In this document: positions 59,976-64,000 of the stretch, piece after piece
How positions within the stretch are numbered: the first letter of the stretch is position 1
Layout of the letters: each line of letters begins with the position of its first letter
Assembly: GCF_041435115.1 (NCBI RefSeq)
Contig: NZ_CP108046.1
Coordinates: forward strand, 9,114,001-9,178,000
Direction of reading: 5' to 3'
DNA from: Streptomyces sp. NBC_00289
GTDB taxonomy: Bacteria > Actinomycetota > Actinomycetes > Streptomycetales > Streptomycetaceae
Length of the DNA stretch: 64,000 nt
Notes under the pieces: generated by a model
Databases searched by the model: none
What the model was told of the DNA's origin: nothing
Seen by the model: the letters and a program-made list of their open reading frames with translations, nothing else
Translations under genes and position numbers: made by a program

Positions 59976-61240
59976 CGTGTCCTCCCGCCCGGCCCGGTCA
60001 GGAGCACCGCGGATTGGAAGCCGCCGAATCCGCTGCCCACGGAAAGCACGTTCCTCAGCTTCCGCGGGCGTGCGGTGCGCGGCACGTAGTCCAGGTCGCA
60101 CTCCGGGTCGGGGGTCTCGTAGTTCGCCGTGGGCGGTACGGCCTGGTGCTTGATGGCCAGGACGCAGGCGACCACCTCGATCGCGCCGATCGCGCCGAGT
60201 GAATGTCCCACCATGGATTTGATGGAGCTCATGGGCGTGTCGTAGGCGTGGGCGCCCAGGGAGCGCTTCACGGCGGCGGTCTCGTGCCGGTCGTTCTGCC
60301 GGGTGCCGGAGCCGTGCGCGTTGACGTAGTCGATCAGTGTGGGGTCGAGACGGGCCTGGTCGAGCGTGGTGTCGATCGCCCGGGCCATCTCCAGTCCCTC
60401 ACTGGTCAGACCGGTCATGTGGTAGGCGTTGCCGTAGGTGGCGTAGCCGCTGATCTCGCAGTAGATGTGCGCGCCCCGGGCACGGGCGTGCTCGTACTCC
60501 TCGAGGACGAGCACCGCCGCGCCCTCGCCCATCACGAAGCCGTTGCGGTTGGCGTCGAAGGGCCGTGAGGCGTGCTCGGGGTCGTCGTTGTCGGGTGAGG
60601 TGGCCTTGATGGCGTCGAAGCAGGCCATGGTGATCGGCGATATCGGAGAGTCCGAGGCGCCGGCGATGCAGACGTCGGCCCGGCCCTCCTCGATGGTGTG
60701 GAAGGCGTAGCCGACCGCGTCGAGCCCGGAGGTGCAGCCGGTGGAGACGGTCTGCACCGGGCCCTGTGCGCCGAAGCGTTCGGCGACGACGGAGGCGAGC
60801 GTGCTCGGCGAGAACGCCAGGTGCAGCTTCGGGTCGGCCGAGCGGTGGTCCACGTCCCACCGCCGGCCGCCCTCGCTGACCAGGACGTAGTCGTGCTCCA
60901 GGCGGGTGGTGCCGCCGACCGCGCTGCCCAGCGAGACGCCGACGCGCCAGGGGTCTTCCCGGCCGGTGTCGAGTCCGGAGTCCTGTACGGCCTCCTGGGC
61001 GGCGACCGCGGCGAACTGGATGTACCGGTCGGCGTGGTCGCTCAGCTCCGGCTCCAGGCCGTGGGCGAGCGGGTCGAAGTCGCACTCGGCGGCTATGCGC
61101 GAGCGCAGCCCCGCCGGATCGAACAGCGTGATGCCACGGGTCGCGGTACGGCCGCCTGCGAGGAGATCCCAGAACGCCGTCGCTCCGATGCCGCCGGGAG
61201 CGACCACACCGACACCGGTGACAGCCACCCGCCGGGTCAC
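59972..61240 (-). CDS. whiE-ORFIII: Ketosynthase alpha (spore pigment ORFIII)
   Basis: 422 residues. The active-site Cys169 is in [11 protein letters not shown]. Catalytic His residues are in NAHGSGT and VGHSLGA. It performs Claisen condensation of malonyl units to make the pigment polyketide. The GTG start overlaps the cupin stop by GTGA, and its own stop overlaps the chain length factor start, so three genes are translated as a chain. Confidence 0.96.
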   Translation of the reverse strand: MTRRVAVTGVGVVAPGGIGATAFWDLLAGGRTATRGITLFDPAGLRSRIAAECDFDPLAHGLEPELSDHADRYIQFAAVAAQEAVQDSGLDTGREDPWRVGVSLGSAVGGTTRLEHDYVLVSEGGRRWDVDHRSADPKLHLAFSPSTLASVVAERFGAQGPVQTVSTGCTSGLDAVGYAFHTIEEGRADVCIAGASDSPISPITMACFDAIKATSPDNDDPEHASRPFDANRNGFVMGEGAAVLVLEEYEHARARGAHIYCEISGYATYGNAYHMTGLTSEGLEMARAIDTTLDQARLDPTLIDYVNAHGSGTRQNDRHETAAVKRSLGAHAYDTPMSSIKSMVGHSLGAIGAIEVVACVLAIKHQAVPPTANYETPDPECDLDYVPRTARPRKLRNVLSVGSGFGGFQSAVLLTGPGGRTR

Positions 61241-61719
61241 CTTATGGCCCCACTTCGCTCGGACGGCCGTCCGTGCTGCGGCGCGGTCAGGTCCGGCCCG
61301 CCGACGCCGAACTCGGAGCCATGCACGGTGTCGTCGGTCGCCTCCGTGTCGACGTGCCCGAGGCTCGGGCGCGGGGCGAGCGGCCCCAGGTGGAAGACCA
61401 TGCGGGCTTCCACGTCGCCGACGTTGCGGAACCGGTGCCGTACGTCGATCGGGATCAACAGGCCCTGCTCGGACCTGAGTTCGTGCGTGGTGCCGTCGAG
61501 GTCCACCTCGAGGGCACCCGCGACGACGAACACGAACTCCTCGGAGTACGGGTGGTAGTGCTCGCCGATGCGCTCACCGGGCTGGACGATCGCCAGCCCC
61601 ATGAAGCCGCTCGTGGAACCGACCGTGGCGGGCGTGAGCATGGCCCGCAGGTCACCTCCGCGCCGGCGGTTGGGTTCCGTCTCGCTCAGATCCACGATGC
61701 GTGGATGCTGCTTGGTCAT
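61237..61719 (-). CDS. whiE-ORFII: Cupin-domain protein (spore pigment ORFII)
   Basis: 160 residues. The cupin metal-binding pattern appears as [17 protein letters not shown] (HxH...E) and a later His in VRHRFRNVG. WhiE ORFII-type cupins are conserved in spore-pigment clusters and are thought to help cyclisation or oxidation; the exact role is not settled. The ATG follows GGAGGT. It overlaps the ketosynthase by 4 bp. Confidence 0.93.
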   Translation of the reverse strand: MTKQHPRIVDLSETEPNRRRGGDLRAMLTPATVGSTSGFMGLAIVQPGERIGEHYHPYSEEFVFVVAGALEVDLDGTTHELRSEQGLLIPIDVRHRFRNVGDVEARMVFHLGPLAPRPSLGHVDTEATDDTVHGSEFGVGGPDLTAPQHGRPSERSGAIR

Positions 61720-61787
61720 GGTTGATACCTCCGGGTGTGGCAGGGGTGTCCGGACGCGAGGGCTGTGGACACCACCACGGTTGTCCG

Positions 61788-62912
61788 TCAGGAATCCGCC
61801 GAACTGCGGTCGGTGATCGGCAGCATGTCGGCGTGCGACAGAAGCCGGTTGATGTTGCGGTCCGACTTCAGGGAGCCCTCGATGCCGATGGCGGCGCCGT
61901 CCAGGAGACGCTCCAGTTCCGCGGCCTTGTCACGGCCCTTGAGGCCGAGCGAGGCGACGGGGTCGACGTCGAGTTCGCCCGTGATGTCGACGAGACGCAC
62001 CACGATGTCGTCGCGCTGGAAGACGGTGCTGCCGTACACCGGGCTGTTCGGGTCCTCCGCCGCGGCCTCGTCCTGATGGGCGAGCAGCCGCGCCAGCTCC
62101 ATCCCGCGGCCTTCCTTGGCCGGGTAGTACAGCGCGTGACGCCGCAGACCGTCGGGTTCCGGTCGGCCGGACACCACATGGTGGACGGAGGGGAGTGCCG
62201 CCCGGGTGAAGAACACCCGCGCCGAGTCGGGGTCGCTCAGGTCCCGGTCCTGCTCCAGGTACGGGTTGATGGCCTCCTCGACCGCACGCACCTCGGGCTG
62301 ACGGGCGACATGGCGCAGGGCGGCGAGAAGGTCGCCCTCCACCTCCACGGCCCGAACGACGCGGTTGCCGTGCATGAACAGCGAGGTGCGGCGCAGCCGC
62401 GTGTTGTCGTCGACCTGGGCCTTGGGCGACTTGTAGCCGGCCAGCAGCTCCGCGACCTTCGACTCCGAACCCGGCTTGACGGTGAACGTGAGGGCGTGGC
62501 GGGCCACACCGTCGCCCACCCGGGCCTTCACCTGCATGCCCGCCTTCGCCGACGCCGGCGCCTGCGTCCGGCTGGGGCTGGTCTCCCGGAGGATGCTGTA
62601 GCGCATCGACCGGGTGTCCCGGACGCAGCTGTGCATCGGCCGTACGGTCTCGACGTGCTCCTCGCTGTTCACCCAGGCGAGGAAGGGCGGGGCACTCTCC
62701 CACTCGCTGGTGATGAGCCACTGCGAGGGGTTCTCGATCGACTGGCAGAGCTGGTCACTGATGTGTCCGGGGACGGACGCGACCTGGCTGCGCATGAGCT
62801 CGTACGCGTCGAGGAACTGCTCCTGCGCTCCCTCGTACAGGTCCAGCAGCAGGATCACCCGCAGCCTGGAACCGTCGAACGCCGACTGCGATATGCGTCC
62901 CGAGTTGGTCAT
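61788..62912 (-). CDS. whiE-ORFI: WhiE ORFI-type protein (SchA/CurD-like), first gene of the pigment operon
   Basis: 374 residues from ATG 62910-62912 with AAGGAGAGG upstream. It contains two related halves resembling antibiotic-biosynthesis-monooxygenase (dimeric alpha-beta barrel) units: [24 protein letters not shown] near the start, and [22 protein letters not shown] in the middle. Family members are needed for full pigment formation, but their chemistry is unclear. It is 68 bp upstream of the cupin gene and is transcribed from the divergent region at 62913-63148. Confidence 0.92.
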   Translation of the reverse strand: MTNSGRISQSAFDGSRLRVILLLDLYEGAQEQFLDAYELMRSQVASVPGHISDQLCQSIENPSQWLITSEWESAPPFLAWVNSEEHVETVRPMHSCVRDTRSMRYSILRETSPSRTQAPASAKAGMQVKARVGDGVARHALTFTVKPGSESKVAELLAGYKSPKAQVDDNTRLRRTSLFMHGNRVVRAVEVEGDLLAALRHVARQPEVRAVEEAINPYLEQDRDLSDPDSARVFFTRAALPSVHHVVSGRPEPDGLRRHALYYPAKEGRGMELARLLAHQDEAAAEDPNSPVYGSTVFQRDDIVVRLVDITGELDVDPVASLGLKGRDKAAELERLLDGAAIGIEGSLKSDRNINRLLSHADMLPITDRSSADS

Positions 62913-63148
62913 CCGGCGCACCTCTCCTTTTGGTTTCACGGAAGGTCGGTGAACGACCACGGAGTCCGAAAGACCGGGGTCGCCATGAGCCGATCGTTGA
63001 TGCAAGCGCCGGTGCGTGCGATCTCTACGGTCCGGACGAGTGAACCGCGCGCCATCCGGGTGCCCCGGGCGCGCGAAACGGTCCGTACAGGGCATGGAAC
63101 CTGCATCCCATCCCTGACTCACGTCGCAGGTGACGCTGGAGGAAATCA
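62913..63148. promoter_or_regulatory. Divergent promoter region of the spore pigment cluster
   Basis: 236 bp between ORFI (minus) and ORFVIII (plus). In S. coelicolor this position holds whiEP1 and whiEP2, the latter depending on the sporulation sigma factor SigF (from memory). I could not place a convincing SigF-type GTTT / GGGTA pair here. A short inverted repeat GGTCG-GTGAA-CGACC lies at 62943-62957. Confidence 0.5.
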
Positions 63149-64000
63149 ATGAACCGGTGGGAAGAGACCGGCGAGGCCGGCCACCGCACACCCGTCCTCA
63201 TCGTCGGCGGCTCTCTGGTGGGCCTGTCCACGTCCTTGTTCCTCGGGCGCCTCGGCGTGCCGCACACGCTCGTGGAGCGTCACTCGGGCACCTCGATCCA
63301 TCCGCGCGGGCGCGGGAACAACGTGCGCACCATGGAGCTGTTCCGGGCGGCCGGGGTGGAGCAGCGCATCAAGGAGGCCGCGTCGGTCCTGGCCGACAAC
63401 CACGGCATCCTGCAGACACCGAGCCTGGTGGGCGATGTCGGCGAGTGGCTGTTCAAGGAGATCGACCCCGGTGGCGGGCTCGCCCGCTTCAGCCCCGGCG
63501 GATGGTGCCTGTGCAGCCAGAACGACCTCGAGCCGGTACTGCTCAGCAGTGCCCGGGAGCTGGGTGGAGACCTGCGGTTCTCCACCGAGATGATGTCGTT
63601 CGAGCAGGACTCCGACGGGGTGACCGCGCACGTCAAGAGCCGGGAGACCGGCGAGCACACCACCATTCGCGCCGACTACCTCGTCGCGGCGGACGGTCCG
63701 CGCAGTCCCGTCCGTGAGGAACTCGGCATCGGGCAGAGCGGCCCGGGCGACCTGTTCCACAACGTGAGCATCACCTTCACCTCCCGCGGCCTCGCCGAGG
63801 TGGTCGGGGACCGGCGCTTCATCGTCTGCTATCTCACCAACCCGGAGGCCGACGGGGCGCTCCTGCCGGTCGACAACCGCGAGCACTGGGTGTTCCACGC
63901 TCCCTGGCACCCGGAGGACGGCGAGACGCTGGAGGAGTTCACCGACGAGCGCTGCACCGAACACATCCGGCGGGCCATCGGGGTGCCCGACCTCGACGTA
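63149..64000 (+). CDS. whiE-ORFVIII: FAD-dependent aromatic hydroxylase (spore pigment ORFVIII), 3' end missing
   Basis: The first 284 residues are present and open to the window edge. ATG 63149 follows GGAGGAAA. A dinucleotide-binding loop LIVGGSLVGLSTSLFLGRLG (GxGxxG-like), RGRGNNVRTMELFR and the second FAD/NADPH motif YLVAADGPRSPVRE place it with p-hydroxybenzoate-hydroxylase-like monooxygenases. It should hydroxylate the aromatic pigment late in the pathway. It is transcribed away from ORFI, as in other spore-pigment clusters. Confidence 0.94.
   Translation, partial: MNRWEETGEAGHRTPVLIVGGSLVGLSTSLFLGRLGVPHTLVERHSGTSIHPRGRGNNVRTMELFRAAGVEQRIKEAASVLADNHGILQTPSLVGDVGEWLFKEIDPGGGLARFSPGGWCLCSQNDLEPVLLSSARELGGDLRFSTEMMSFEQDSDGVTAHVKSRETGEHTTIRADYLVAADGPRSPVREELGIGQSGPGDLFHNVSITFTSRGLAEVVGDRRFIVCYLTNPEADGALLPVDNREHWVFHAPWHPEDGETLEEFTDERCTEHIRRAIGVPDLDV

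Overview
The window is high-GC actinobacterial DNA, almost certainly a Streptomyces chromosome. Supporting signs are GC-ending codons throughout, GGAGG-type ribosome sites, a WhiB-family protein, a GAF-ANTAR regulator, a SpoIIE-type phosphatase, an actinobacterial O-mannosyltransferase, and a complete spore-pigment (whiE-type) type II polyketide operon at the right end. No rRNA, tRNA, CRISPR array, insertion sequence or prophage was recognised.

Layout. 1-13434: metabolic and secreted-protein genes (TauD-type dioxygenase fragment, luciferase-like oxidoreductase, metallophosphoesterase, MHYT membrane sensor, secreted M4 protease, secreted GH64 beta-1,3-glucanase with a CebR-like operator, dienelactone hydrolase, YciO/Sua5 protein, acetyltransferase, double-HTH regulator, primase-like hypothetical). 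A 493-bp gap at 12474-12966 carries a good-looking vegetative promoter followed by sequence with strong stem potential but no gene on that strand; it is a candidate small RNA locus. 13697-15829: class III aminotransferase, Lrp/AsnC regulator and a 78-aa protein, closed by a stem-loop.

16166-37369 is the centrepiece, a lipopolyketide cluster that I do not recognise as a described one. It encodes a fatty acyl-AMP ligase and a 4898-residue protein with order ACP / KS-AT-DH-KR-ACP / KS-AT-DH-KR-ACP / condensation / FkbH-like. It continues with an ACP-thioester reductase protein carrying an extra C-terminal domain, a translationally coupled alpha/beta hydrolase, and a second alpha/beta hydrolase. 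The end of the line reads like an NRPS reductive termination module (C-A-PCP-R) in which the adenylation domain is replaced by an FkbH glyceryl-transferase. My inference is that a fatty acid is activated, extended twice to a methyl-branched unsaturated chain, possibly esterified to an ACP-bound glyceryl unit, and released by reduction. The first KR half is interrupted by a roughly 190-residue minisatellite-encoded repeat.

37483-57523: mixed housekeeping, envelope and regulatory genes (DoxX, GAF-ANTAR, LAETG-anchored DUF1996 surface protein, serine hydrolase, fasciclin lipoprotein, acyltransferase 3, small membrane proteins, MpaB-type protein, WhiB, phosphoglucomutase, SpoIIE phosphatase, FMN reductase-like, protein O-mannosyltransferase, a second-type NAD kinase, a beta-helix secreted protein, an O-methyltransferase). 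Many convergent pairs share strong stem-loop terminators. 57602-64000: whiE-type spore pigment operon (ORFI to ORFVII on the minus strand, tightly or translationally coupled) with the divergent ORFVIII hydroxylase running off the right edge.
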